Assembly (NCBI RefSeq): GCF_047495875.1
Contig: NC_092471.1
Location: 15,211,001 to 15,275,000, forward strand
Origin: Pithys albifrons albifrons
Taxonomy: Eukaryota > Chordata > Aves > Passeriformes > Thamnophilidae
Reading direction: 5' to 3'
Length of the DNA: 64,000 bases
The notes beneath the pieces are model-generated. The model searched no databases, was not told where the DNA came from, and was given only the letters and a program-made list of their open reading frames with translations. The translations under genes and the position numbers were made by a program. Shown piece after piece: positions 11,873-25,200 of this stretch (positions within the stretch are counted from its first letter, which is position 1; each line of letters starts with the position of its first letter).

Positions 11873-14549
11873 TTTCTAATCAAGTAGAGATTACAGCTCT
11901 TTTCAAGTTTTGGATCAGTTCCACATTTCTTGCAATGTCACAGCTAGCAGAGTACCCAAACACAAGCTCCAGTGAGATGCAGTGAACTAAATTATGGCAA
12001 ATGTTTACATAATTTCATCCACATCGATTTATAGAAATACACAAAACTGTACATGCTGTTCAGTCTTGAAAGCAAAAAAACTCAAAGCAATATGAAGAGC
12101 CAATAGTGTTGTCATATAACCTTGAAACAATTTAACTTTATGACTATCTCATACTTATTTTTCAGTCATAACCTCTCAGATAAAGTATCTGAAGCTGATG
12201 TTCTAGTTTTATCCATCATCTTATTTGTCATCAATTGGGAACAATTATGAGTAAAGCTTTCATCAGCTTCCATTAAGATGTAAGTAGTTACCAAAGAAAG
12301 AACACTATTCTTTTTTTCCATTTATTAAAGTAAAATCTATGGTTTTTTCCAATACACAATTCATTCAATTGAGAACTTCTAGTCAATGCTTTATGGACAT
12401 AATCCTGGTTGCTCCGTCACCTGAATGCACCTCTTTGTAGTTGCAGAACACGAATTCCCCATAAAAACTGACAGAAATGTTAAGATTTCCTACTGCTTGT
12501 AGAATTTAGTTCTAACTGTGCAATGTGGGCTTTCGGAAACGACTCATATCAACTGGTCTTTGTTTAACCTTGCATGTGGTGATTCTGAAGAACTCCATGC
12601 ATCCAAGGGCAGCTTTCCATCATCACCCTCTCCCTCTCATTAGGATTCAGATGTAGGCACATATTAGCAGATAAATGACTGATGAGAACACATGTTGCCA
12701 TATGCTAAAGGAGAATATAGCTGTCCCTAATTCCAGCACCAGTGTTACACCCTGACACCAGCACTGTCATTCTGCTACATGGCAGCAGATGTTCAGAGCC
12801 TTGGAGGTTGGCTTCCCATTGAGGGAGAAAGCAATGACATAGAAGCTGGCTAAACTCCTGACTGTAACTTACTAAATTTACATATATACAGATTCTGAAC
12901 CTAGTCATAGAACACACAGGACAAGTACAGCTCCAGAAAATACTGAAAATGCCTCTTGACACCTGCACCAAGAGTATTTTTTTGGTTAGTTTTTCAGACA
13001 GAAGACTTGCTTCTAATTCTAATTCAGGAAAATTGTCAAAATTTAAAGAAAATTAACCTAAACTTATCAAGAAAAGTGTTGAGGTTTTCTGTTAAAAAAA
13101 ATAGTCACCTTTTAAACACAACTTCCCATGAATTCTCATGTATATGGTACTAATAGCAGTCCTTTGGAAGAAAACCAACCTGAAACAAATCATGGAGCTG
13201 GGGGCAACTCAAAGAAAAGTTAAGAAAAAATGGGTGAAAAGTTTCCTTCTGATGTAAAAGGCAGAGGCATCCTCTTTGTTTATCATATTCTGGGCTCTTT
13301 TCATCATCTTGCTGTCTTCACACATAATAGCTAATCTGACTGCTTTATATGTAAGCTGTTTAAGACAACTTAATTAAGTTAATTAGGAATAAATATAACA
13401 CCTTAAGTTAAAACACAAAGACCACATCTAAGTAAAAATATCTCAGCATACGGGCAAATGTTTTTATCTGTCAATATCGAGTATAGGTTTACATATTGAA
13501 CAGATATGGTTTAAAATATGGGCTTTAATAGTGTCCAGGTCTGAGCATCTATCCTGTTCTCCAAAAGAAGAATGTGGAACTTTTCCTCTGCTCAAGGAGA
13601 ACAACTGCTCTTAACACCTGAAAATCAATGCCAGAATATGCCAGACTGTAGATGGATGAGTCTCAGGCTGAACAGACAAGTACACAATTTTTGGCTTTCA
13701 TGCTAAACTTCTTTCTGTTGTAAGTGATCTCTATTATTTTATTTATTTGTCATAGGAGCTCATAATGTGCAAACAAGTCAAATATGCCTATAGCAGTCCC
13801 TGGGTCTATTAAGCTGAGTCTTATTTCTCATCTCTAAAAAGAAACCCTCTTCACAGAGGTGCTTTAGAATTAATTGCTAGTTGCTTGTGGCATACTCTCC
13901 CTGGATGTTGTACAAAATGCCAACGTTTAATATTTCATTAGACACTGATCCTTTTGTTCACATTTGGAATGTAATGAAGACCTTCTGCAACATATAACTT
14001 TATTCCAACCTCAGCAGATACACTTATAAGCTTTTCTTCTTGTGCCTTCCCCCTTTATGTTGTTCATTTATATTTTACTGTAAACAAAAAAGAATATATT
14101 AACACCTTTACTATCCCTGTGCCAAAGAATAACCATCAATTATCTCACAATAATGATCTTACAAGGCTAAAGGTCATTTGAAACAACCAAATGCCTGCTG
14201 AATGTCAAGCTGAAGATCTGTCCAGCTTTCTCCTTAAACACAGTGAGCAAATGAATGTGTGCATTTTACACTTGTTTATTGGATAAGGGTTTGTCCAGTC
14301 AAAGTTGGATCACGGCATAATGCTTTAGGCAGATTTTTCACTCTTGGAGAGGATCTAAATGCACTGGGAGAACCTGGGACCCAGTTTCTAGGATTACAAG
14401 CAGGAAACAAAACAATCCAAGATCTTGAGAAGCAGAGACAGTGGGGACCTTGTATGTGGAGCCTGGAAGGTTTAATGCTCTTTCAAGCCATTAAGTCATT
14501 TTATACAAACTACATGAGGAATCCACCCCAGCTTACACAGTAAATCATG

Positions 14550-14618
14550 TTATATATTATTATTATTTTTATATGTCATATAAAAATATTTCTATATTAT
14601 TATTTTATATATTAAATC
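14550..14618. repeat. AT-rich low-complexity stretch (TAT/TATA motifs)
   Basis: This stretch is made almost wholly of A and T, with repeated tatata and attatt units broken by tgtc near 14574. It is an imperfect microsatellite. Confidence 0.8.
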
Positions 14619-17600
14619 TTGGATTTCATCCAGGAGAGCACAAACCCCACAGCTGTTTATAATTTTCTTACATTTTTATTTAAGACTTGCAATAAAATAG
14701 GAAGTTTGACCTAAAAGTCAGTAATAAAAGCAATATTAGATTGATACCGACTCCAGTAAATTTCTCATGTGCATTTTTAAAAATATTTTGTATAAAACCA
14801 GTATGCTGATACTTCATATAATTTTAATGAAATATTCTCTGATAAATGTTTCTTAATTTAGGATATTTTTAAGGTTTTATTCTGAAAGCAATGGCAATAC
14901 CTTGATTATCATTTTACTCAAAGCTAAAACCAATATCAAAATATTGAAATTCCTCCTGGGACAGAAATTTCACTTTCTCAGCAGCTCTTGATTTCATACA
15001 TCTAATAGCCAAACACTTCTAATGTGTATAAATAAGGTATACAGTGTATTTTAAATTTATCTTTTTCCTCTTCAGTCTCTTGTTTTTGTTTCTGGTAAAC
15101 AAATGATTTTTTTAAAAAGCTTATGTATCCCATATATAACACCAAAAACATGAAAGCAAAATTGACCTAGAAAATCCCGAAAAGTAATATTTACCAAATG
15201 TAGAAAAGTGAAGGTCTCCTGAGCTGAAGATATGAGGTGAGTAGGACCTAAATCCAGGAGCAGGTGCGCACCAGCTGTTTGCACATTTTAATTCACTTTG
15301 AAGGCTAAAAGATATGACAGAAGAATTCACCTCTCTTGTGCAACCTGTGTGCTCAGTATTTCACCCTTTCTTCACAGAAATGTCCTTCACCTACTCAGGG
15401 AGTCCCAGTGAGTGTTACTGGGACCAGCAGGAGATGTCCCAGAAGCATCAGTGTGTGGCATAGCAATGCTGGGCAGTACATGACAATAGCAAGGGACTCA
15501 TACCATGGTTTATTTGGGGTCATTTGAGAACGACTAATCTGGTAAAAATGAAGAAACAAACACAACCATTGACACTCAATTCCCTTGCTAACACTTCTAA
15601 AAGCAATGTAAAATGTTCTGCCAGATACACCACCCCAAAGCCATCATGGTGGGGAAAGTACCTTCTGCCAGAATCAGACTGATCTACCTGGCTAGGAAAC
15701 CTCCTCATCATTCAGCTACAAAAGGTTTCAATAACCTTCTCTTTAAAGAGGTGCTTCTATCTCTTTACTAACTATGGTTGTTATTAATAATAACTTATTA
15801 GACTGAGAACAGGATTGTGAATATTACACAGGACTTGTATGTCAATGTTCTGCTGTTACACATCACTGACATTCTTCTGTCTCATACTAGTCTGGTTGTT
15901 GCCTTACTGGTTAAATATATTGTGCTTTCATAGAAATAGTAGAACACAAATTTAAGCTCATGTTATTGCTTTATCCACAGTAGGAATTTTACCATAGGAG
16001 CTCAGGCTATTTTGGGAATGCCAGAACAAGCAAGGACTGTAATATCCTCTTCAAAGATGACAATCTTTGTGCTACAAAGAATGAAATTTCCTCGATTAAT
16101 TACACTTTTCTGCAGCTCTGCATCCTCAGATCCAGTCCTGTAGCCTCAGAGGTATTTCATTATCTCTTCAGCCAAGAAAGGTTCAGTATCCATTCCCCGG
16201 CTTCCCACTGACAAAGGATCTTCCACTAATTACAGAGAGACCTTCCATAAGTTAAGGTCACTGCAAAGTTTAAGTTGTTCCTACTGATGGTCATAGTAAC
16301 TCCTCATTTCTGTGATGGTTCTCTTACTGCTCCACCACCTTCCTAACACACTCCAGTGATGTTCTGCAAAAATGCAGCTGCTGATGGTTACATATCTCAG
16401 AGTTAAGGGCTTTGTTCTGCCCATGGACCCCCACAACGTCAGTATGACAAGAAGCGTAATTCTGAGTTTCAAATCATGAGGTTATCTGCAGGTTCACTGT
16501 GCTTGTTTCCAAACCACAAGCTTTGAAATAATAAGTTATAGTTGTTTCACTCTAACTAACAGAAAGATGCACTCTGACACTTGATTTGCTCTCTGGAGAG
16601 AGATCTCAAGCTAAGGCAGATGGCTCTGAGGCACCTGCTAGGGCTGAACCATGCTGGCCAATTTAGAAGAATTGGAGACCATATTATTACACATTTCACA
16701 GTTTCACAGTCTCTGGTGTTGAAAAATGTGACTGAATCACCTAGTGGCAGCATCTTTTTATATTTTATTGCATTGTGGTTGTAATAGCATTAGAAGATAT
16801 TGCACTCAATTACTCAAAAGTGAGAAAATTCCAGCATGGACACTTTCATACACAAAGTGTTTGAAGTAACTAAGGGGTGTTAATCTGTAGGAAATCTGAG
16901 TTCAGTACCCTTTGTAAGATGCTGTGGAAGAAAACTTTTTTTTTTTCTCTGCTTCTAATGATGAACATGATTATTATACTGAGAATGAGAGAGAAAATGG
17001 AAACTAAGCCAACAAGTGAAATTCCAGAAACTCTGCTTCATAAATTATGCTGATAAGGAAAGTGTAGTTTGGTAATTTTATAATGTTTGCTTTTCTAATT
17101 GAATTGAAATAAGTAAAAGTGCTTTATGTGCATTGTAGAACACTTTCAGGAGGCTGTTTCCTGCCTTTCCTGATGCAGTTATCTTTTAATGAACTAGGTG
17201 TTTGTGTTTTCCACTAATGTGATGCACTTTATCTAGAAGACCTTACACTGCACAGGAATAGGAAATTCATGATTGAGCATCATAGCCCTTTTAGTCACTT
17301 ATCCTCACAGTGAGATCTGAAAAAGGAAATTACTTTAAAAGCTTTTAGATTTTATCTTTAAAGTTTTCCTTCTCTAGAATGTCTCCCAAGATGTCCAAAT
17401 TTATAATAAATCACAAATGCACACCCAAAGATTCTGCCTGATCTCAGCAAGCCTTGGATTCTTTTCACTGGAGAGCATGATGAGAAAAGCTGACAGAATT
17501 CACTCAGATCTGCCTTTTGCATATAAATTTAGAAAATTCCTCTCTTCCTTATTTATTTCTGAAAAATTACCATAAGCATCCTACTTCTTAATTTAAATCT

Positions 17601-20600
17601 AAGCTATTTGCTACTTTCCATGACAAAGTTACTGTATACACTGAGAACATGCATCATGCTGTTAACATCTTTCAGGCCATCATGTTGCCTTTTGATGATA
17701 AAATACTGATCAATTTTTAAAGGCAAGTGCACGTTCTTCAAAATGGGTCTAAGAACATGGGCCTAAATCAAAGCAAATTTTTCAGAGCATTCTTTTATTA
17801 AGCATTCAGATGTGAATGCTGCATTCTGGTGCAACCACACATCCAAGCCCATGGTCAGTATTTCTCTCCACACAGAATTCTCTTTCTTCCAAAATGTATA
17901 CAAAACCCCCATTTAACCTCCACTAATTTGACTGGTTTCTCCATAAATGAGTAAGCTGCAGGACACCACTTATTTCACAAATGACTTTTCATCTTTTGCT
18001 TCTGTATCAGCAGAACTTCTCTGCCTTGTGAGACACTGCCATACATATGCATTAAATGCCAAAAACAGCTTCCTTAGTCACACAATGGCTGTTTTGCACA
18101 AAACCACTTGAGATAATTCAATGCTACTATACTAGTTTCAGATTTTCCTAGTGGGAACGTAGAAATAGGAAACCGCCAACAGTACTAGAAAATTCCTTTC
18201 AGTAATATACTCTGCCTCTTAAAAATTTCAAGTGTTAGTCTCTCTGTAGTTTTAAAAATTTACAACACTGTGATTTACATCCTAGCATATTTTTAACATC
18301 AAAAGTAAAGCTCTCAAATCCAAAATATATGAGTTGCTGATGATTAAACGTAAATGAATATATTTTAAACTTCAAATGAAATTAATAAATTAGAAAATAA
18401 ATGCCTGCGTATAATATATTCCAGTGACAACCCCCAGTGTGATACTGATATGAATTTAAGAAAATGAAGATTCAACTTGCACATTTCATAATGTTTTGTT
18501 AAGATTTCAAATTTTTTTCTTATCAAGGTCACAATTTGAAATTTCTTCACTGGATTTATCTTGAAGACTTCTATTACTTCCATTGACCCAGAAGAAAAAC
18601 TCTAATTGGAACATGGGAAGTCCAATGCTATTTTCTTGGTATTTCTACCAACCCTGAGCCTCACTATCTTTCTATATTCAGAGAGTTTCCATGTCCTGGC
18701 TTAAAAGTCTGACTCTAAGACATCTGAAAGTCCACCTAAGGATATTTATTGACTCAGTCAAAAGGTATCAGATGCTAAGAAATTAAGCACACTTTTAGGG
18801 TACATTTTGCATAGTACTTTTGGATGTCTGTATGAGAAAATACCATTTAAATGTAAAGTTATGGCAAGGAACTGAAGTTGTAATAAGAAATAATATTAAT
18901 TAATACTGTGCTGAATAAAGACTCGTGAGACACACATCTCAACTTTCATTACAGTTTACCATTACTATTAATTTTATTTATGGCTCAATTTGATGAATTC
19001 AATTCCCATTCTAATCCTAAATTTTTCATTTTTTACTTATGTTAAACAAAAATCTGCAGAATACTCTCATTCATTGTGATCAAGAAAGGATTTTCCCTTC
19101 AAATGTATTGAATTTTCTCCATTTTCCAGTCACTTAAAATTACAAAGGAGCTATAATAGAGATGCTGGTGAAACACAGCTGATAAAAGCTCCTGGTGTAG
19201 TGACTGCTGCCCAAACAGAACCTCGAATCCAAATGGACGAAGCCTCAGCACCAATGCCAAGCGTTGGGCAGAGATGGAGGTTTGACTCATGGATACATTC
19301 CTAAGGGAAGAATAAATCCTAAATTGTACATCACAGCCCTTGCTGCTGTAGCAACACCTGTGGGATGCCTCAGGAAATGGCAGATCAATGCCTAAGATCC
19401 TGTGAGTGGGAAGAAGCTCAGGCTTTTTTCCTGAGCCAGGAAAGAAGTGGGGGAGGATTAGCTCACAGCATGTTTTGACTTCCTTCCCAGCATCAGAGGG
19501 GCTGTGTATAGGTGTTCTGCGTAAAGGAATCAGGAGGCAGACACAGCTGCTTTCACTGCAAATTTTGGGGACTGATTGTCAGGTTGATGAGAAATCAGGT
19601 GAGATGAGTTGGACCTCTGGCATTACTAACCTGTCATTAATTCATGGAACTGTTTTCAGCCAGGATGAAGAGTGAATGACAGAGTCATGTGCACTGAGGT
19701 ATGAAAGTGTTTACAGTAATACAACACTATTTACATCAGAAAGAACTCTATGACAAATGATTGTTCAGATTTACCCAAATGGACACAGATAATACCTCTG
19801 TACCATGTCTCTCCCTCATACAAGAACATTTATTTACTCATTCTAATTAAACTTGTTTTAGAAACTCATTCACATCTAGTCAGAGCACGGCAAGAAACAA
19901 CCATAAGAGATTTTTCTAAAGAAAGACTTTTACTGTAAAACACATTCTTCGCATGGGAAATAGTAAGCAGCATAAGGAAAATGGGATACTGAGCAATGGA
20001 GTAAGTCTTCCTTTTCTGTAATGGTGACACTAGTTTGTTCTGACTATGTGAATAAAGAACCACAGAAGTTGCTTTATTTTGAAGCAGTATCTCTACAGAG
20101 TTATACTGAAACAGATGTCCATGGCTCCAGTGAGACTAATAGCAGAATATGGCTCATTTTGTTTAACCCTTTAGACAGAAGTTTGTTATATGCATGTAAA
20201 TGACTTTGACTTGATGTGGAAATAAATAAGTTGGTTTTAACGAGATCTAGATTACTAACTGCAATTTACATTGTTCTTTTTCATAGACTGAGCACAGCAG
20301 AGTAAATTTTAATTGTGATGCTTAGGGATTTTCATTAGCAGTGAAACCCCTTGTGCACTGAAATGAGAGTGTTCCCCAGAGAGGGCAGAAGCAAGCAGAG
20401 AGAATATGTAATGAACTGAGCTCAACAAAATGAAGGTCAGAGCCAACATTTATGCAGAAAAGAGGTCACCTTAGGAAGCTGCATGATTAAATATGACCTG
20501 GAAAATACACACCTTGACAAGCATCAGGAGGAAATTGGTACATATTCCAGATATAATCAAGTGGTAAAATGTAGGTGAATTTGTAGTGGATTTGCAAGCC

Positions 20601-21235
20601 AAGTTACATCTTAAGGAACAGCAATTTACTGATTTGCAAAAGAGAATATGACTTTATTGACCATATTCTTGGCTCATATGACTTCCAAGTACCAATTCAT
20701 ACTGGTTCAAACTGACAAGAAGAATTTTTAAGAAATACAGATATGTAAATTATTTTGTCTCAGCAATAAAATGGAACTCAGCAGAGCTACTGCTACAGAA
20801 TTTACAGGAGAGAGAATTTTATCTTTATGTTGCAACAGAGCAAGAAATAGAGGGAGATGGAAAATTTAAGTGAAATTCTTTTTGGGGGAATGAAATAAAA
20901 AAAACCAACAGGGGAGAAAAACTCTCGAGGCAAATCATCACGTGGACAAAAGTGGACAGAAACAAACTGGATGATAAAGACCAATCAGCACCACGGGAGT
21001 CACCCCTGGGAAAGACAAAATACAGCAAGCAAACTCTGAACAGCACAAGTGCTGAGGAATGGCTGACAGGGGGTTGTGTGTTTGCAATCTGGTGATGTCT
21101 TATCTCGCAACAGCACATCTTATACAGTTCAGCTTCCTGGTCCAGCAAGATGTTAAAATTTGTTAATTACCTCAGCACATGTGAAGCAGCAAAGAGACCA
21201 CACTGAGCTACCACAGGTATTTGATGCTGGACACC

Positions 21236-22235
21236 ACAGTTACTCTGTTTCTGGATGGCCAGGCCCAAAGAATGGTGGTGAATGGAGTCATGTCCAGCTG
21301 GTGCTGGTCACAAGTGGTGTGTCACAGTCCAGTTCTGTTTAATGTCTTCATTAATGATCTGGAGGAGGGGATCCAGTGCACCCCGAGTAATTTTGCAACC
21401 AATACCTCGTTGATTTGCTGGAGAATAGGAAGGCTCTGCAGAAGGATTGGGATGGGCTAGGTCAATGATCTGAGGCCAGGGGTATGAGGTTCAACCAGGC
21501 CAAGTGCAGGGTCTTGCCCTTCAGTCACAACAAGCCCCTGTAGCACCAGGCTGGGGCAGAGTGGCTGGAAAGTTCCCAGGGGGAAAAGGACTTGAGATTG
21601 CTGGTCAGCAGTACCTGAACATGAGCCAGAGTGTGCCCAGGTGGACAAGAATGCCAATGGCACCTGGCTTGTACCAGCAATAGTGTGGCCAGCCTGGCCA
21701 GGGCATGGATTGTCCACCCGTACTTGGTACTTGTGAGGCTGCACCTTAAATTCTGCATTCAGTTTTGAGCCACTCATGAGAAGAAAGACATTGAGGGGCT
21801 GGAGTGAGTCCAGAGAAGGGGAGTGGAGCTGGTGAAGGGTCTGGAGCACAAGTCTGATGAGGACCAGCTGAGGGAGTTGGGGGTGTTTATTCTGGAGAAA
21901 AGGAGGCTCATGGAGAGACCTCACCAGTCTCTACAACTACCTGACAAGAGGTTGTAATGAGGTGAGGGTCAGCCTCCTCTCCCAAGTAACAAGAAACAGA
22001 ATGAGAAGCAATGGCCTCAAGTTGTACTAGAGCAGGTATTAGGGGAATTTCCTCATGGAAAGTTTTGTCATGCATTGAAATAGGCTGCCCAGGGAAGTGG
22101 TTGAGTTATCATCCCTGGAGGTCTTTAAGAGACATGTCTATGTGGCCCTTTAGTGGTGGCTTGGCAGTGACAGGTTTTCAGTTGAACTTAAAGATCTTAA
22201 AGATCTTTTCCAGCCTAAATAATTCTATGATTTGG
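21236..22235 (+). mobile_element. CR1 LINE, 5'-truncated, inactive 3' portion
   Basis: About 1 kb collinear with the 3' end of avian CR1 non-LTR retrotransposons. It runs from the late reverse-transcriptase core through the C-terminal region to the 3' tail. Translation at about 21250-21410 shows LDGQAQRMVVNG and then VLFNVFINDLEEGI, hallmark CR1 RT text just before the active-site box. The next motif reads FATN where the family has FADD, so both catalytic aspartates are gone. Downstream landmarks are the GAGTCCAGAGAAGGGGAG segment (about 21806), GGAGAAAAGGAGGCTCATGG (about 21894), TACAACTACCTGACAAGAGG (about 21932), GGCTGCCCAGGGAAGTGG (about 22082), and the terminal TCTTTTCCAGCCTAAATAAT followed by tctatgattt. 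Stops and frame changes break the frame repeatedly, and about 22020-22055 looks shortened relative to the family. 5' truncation is the usual outcome of target-primed reverse transcription. The start is uncertain by some tens of bases. Confidence 0.95.
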
Positions 22236-25200
22236 AGTTTCTAATCTGGGATGTCCTCAACAGAAGGATCTATTTTAAGGTTATCCCCTTTATCAGAACT
22301 CATCCAAAAGAATAGTCATTGATGATTATTTGAACTTTGCTTTTTGCAACCTGTACATCTTAAACAGCTTTCTTTTCCACAGTTGCATGTCCCAGAGGGG
22401 TTTTAACTTCCACAATCTGTGGACTAAGTAGCCTGATGAAAGGAACTTTCAATTGGACTTTCAGTTTTTAATAGCATTGTCCTCCCTTTTTGTTTCTCAA
22501 AGCAATTTGAATAATATAGTACTTGCACCTACTGATCAGAGAGATTTATTACAACTGACATTCACATTAAAGATTATAGCACTACTTTACAGTATTGCAG
22601 GAAACACAATGGTTAAGCTTCCAAATATAATGTTGGTGCCACCGTTATATTTTCTGGGGTTTGTTTTTCTCTTTTTTTCCCAGAGTTTATGGATACAAAA
22701 AGCAGAATCAAGTGTTAAAATAAAGATGGAATTTGGGAATTCAGTTAAATGGAATAACTTGATTATCCTCAGCTTTGCCTGTACTCACCCACATGTGCAT
22801 TAAAAGTAACTTGACTAACAACAGGACAGTTTCTCTGCCTTAGGGTGGAGAAACCAAACAGAACATGATTCACTACTCCCTGAGCATCTCTGACTGATGG
22901 GGAGATGTCAGGTCTAACAATCACAGCACATGGCTTGGGACTGGCGAGCAACCAAAATCCTGTGCAAAAGGAGAAGAATGCCAAGATAGAAATAGTTCTT
23001 CCTCGATGACAAGCTTTACAGACTTCACTGCCACATTAATAGACAGATGAACATGCCTGGCATATTTCAAACTATTTAGAAAAGCAAGAAGTCCTTGCTA
23101 CCACATCTACAAGTTTCCCAAAAAAGGGACAGTACATGATCCTTTCAAATAACCCTGAACACAATCTCTGTACGCACCAAGCAGGTGTTCTCTGCCCCTC
23201 CTTCCAGCTGACCACAGCAATAGGCTTGTAGCAAAACCATGAACCTCAGTTAGTCTTCTTCTTCCCAGCTGAGCTTGTTATCTTGAGCTGAGTGCCTCAT
23301 TAACCCTGACAATACAGCTTCTAGTTGGTTCAGAGGTCACACAACATCTTACAGGTGCCTGCAAAAGACTGGTGGAAGTGCACTACATGTGCTTAAAACC
23401 AAACCAGCTCAGAGATTTTAATGGGATTTGGGGCACTAATTCAATACAGACAGATTCTACATTTTAAAAGGTATTCCATAGTATTCCTTAAAAACAAATC
23501 TGCTGAAATGCATGAGCTGATACATTTTTAAACATTAGCTGTTTGCTAAGTCTGCTCATGCTGTAACTAAATGCCTTCTGGGATTTGTTTTTTATTCAGA
23601 AAAGTAGGAAAAAAAACCTTATTGGGCTGGAAACAAAATTTCTAATGGCAAAATAATTCAAAATGAAAGGAATTATGAACTGAATACAGGGGAAAGGGAA
23701 GAACTGAAAACCTTTGTGAATAGATCTAGAGAGAAGATCATAACATATGTACTAGAATGTTAGAGAGGGACAGTAGAGTAGGATAGTATATCACCTTCTG
23801 TAAAGTGTGCTTAGGCAGGATAAAAAGAATGGTTTCTTCAGCTTTGAACAAGGTAGTTCTTAATCTCCTACATATAACTTGTATCTTGCTTCAGAAATCA
23901 GGCTTGTTCTGAATCAAATGGTGATGTGATGGTAGCTGTAAATGTTCAAGACCTTTGCATAAGCCAGACATCAAGCCCTGGCAAGGGACAAAAGAAAAAT
24001 CTCAGCTACAAATGATTTGATAGAACATATAGTTGGGTAAAGAAGCTCTGGAAAGGACTGAAATACTTATGAGTTTCAACTGAATAGTTTTTCAGTTCAT
24101 AAACTGTCTTCCATTTCTCTCACTTCCCTCTTTCTTTGTAATTCTTGCATTTCTGTCTCTTTGCCAAGCAGGCTTAATCAATTAAAATTATATTGCAATA
24201 GTTCTATAAAGTTCACAGCACTATACAGATATATCAACAAGCACTGCCCATGATGCTTCCTTTAAAGGGAGAAAATCTTAATTAGCAGGAAATAGAAATA
24301 TCTGCTTCTAAAATTCAGAATATTACAGGAGACCTGGAAACAAAGTGGTATGAAGAAAAGTCCAACTCTTCTCTATTCATGAGTTTCTGTTCAGGCTTAG
24401 TGTGGACTGTTACTGATGGAGGGAATATTTCTTTTACAAGGGCACTATGAGAAAATATTAAGCTTCAAAAAGAAGCAGCAAAGTTGGCAAACTCAGAATG
24501 ATTTGAGATCTAAGCAAAACCTCAGTGGTCCTGAGACTATTCAGCTCTCTGCAAATGTTCAGAATCATTTTTTTTGCAACTTTCTTTTCTCCTGCAGCTG
24601 ACAGATTTTTGACACAGTTAATGACCACAGCGGGTATTGAAAGCCATTAGCCACTAATGACCTTCAGTGTTCAAGAGAAGCAGGGTGGTCTCTCTCTTCC
24701 CCTTGACATAACATGAAAAATTTTCCACTTCAGGAACTAACAGTAATCGACACCATTATTCTGATAGTGCCGTACACATTCAATGATAATTTACATGTGC
24801 AAAAGCAGGGAAGTTTCTTAACGTACATTAATGTCTATCTAGGCTCTGAAAAAATTACTTTTTTTACTAAAAAAGTCTTCAATCCCATATAAAATTCCAA
24901 CCCCTTCCCTTTTGCATGTTAAAAATCAAGAACTGAACCCTGTAAACAAGCCTGTTCAAGTAAAGGAAACATATAATTAGATCTTAATTTCAGAGGAAGG
25001 AACTGATAACTGTGATTACCCTTCAGCTATGGGAACATCTTGCTCCCATAAAGATCCCATTGAATTACATAAGGCCACTTGTGGAACAAGATAATATTCT
25101 ATACAAATATTAGTTGAGTGTCTTGCACACTAAACTAAATTATTTCATCAGTCCTACAGAACATGAACTTGATCTGAAGTATCAAGACCATCAGATTTTT

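Larger units (their letters stand above)
11039..21235. other. Unique AT-rich non-coding DNA
   Basis: No gene recognised over about 10 kb. Frames are short (the longest is 107 codons, minus strand, 20825-21148) and lack known motifs. It contains the purine run at 11841-11872, the AT-rich stretch at 14550-14618 and a T run near 16937-16946. The segment 20870-21150 is slightly richer in GC, has an inverted CCAAT-like box and a tataag motif on the minus strand, and directly precedes the CR1. It could be a further old LTR fragment, but no terminal motifs support that. Confidence 0.7.

Noticed and set aside
21457..21924. 155-codon minus-strand open frame
   Set aside because: It lies antisense to the CR1 insertion and follows the CR1 body throughout, so it is a shadow of the repeat.
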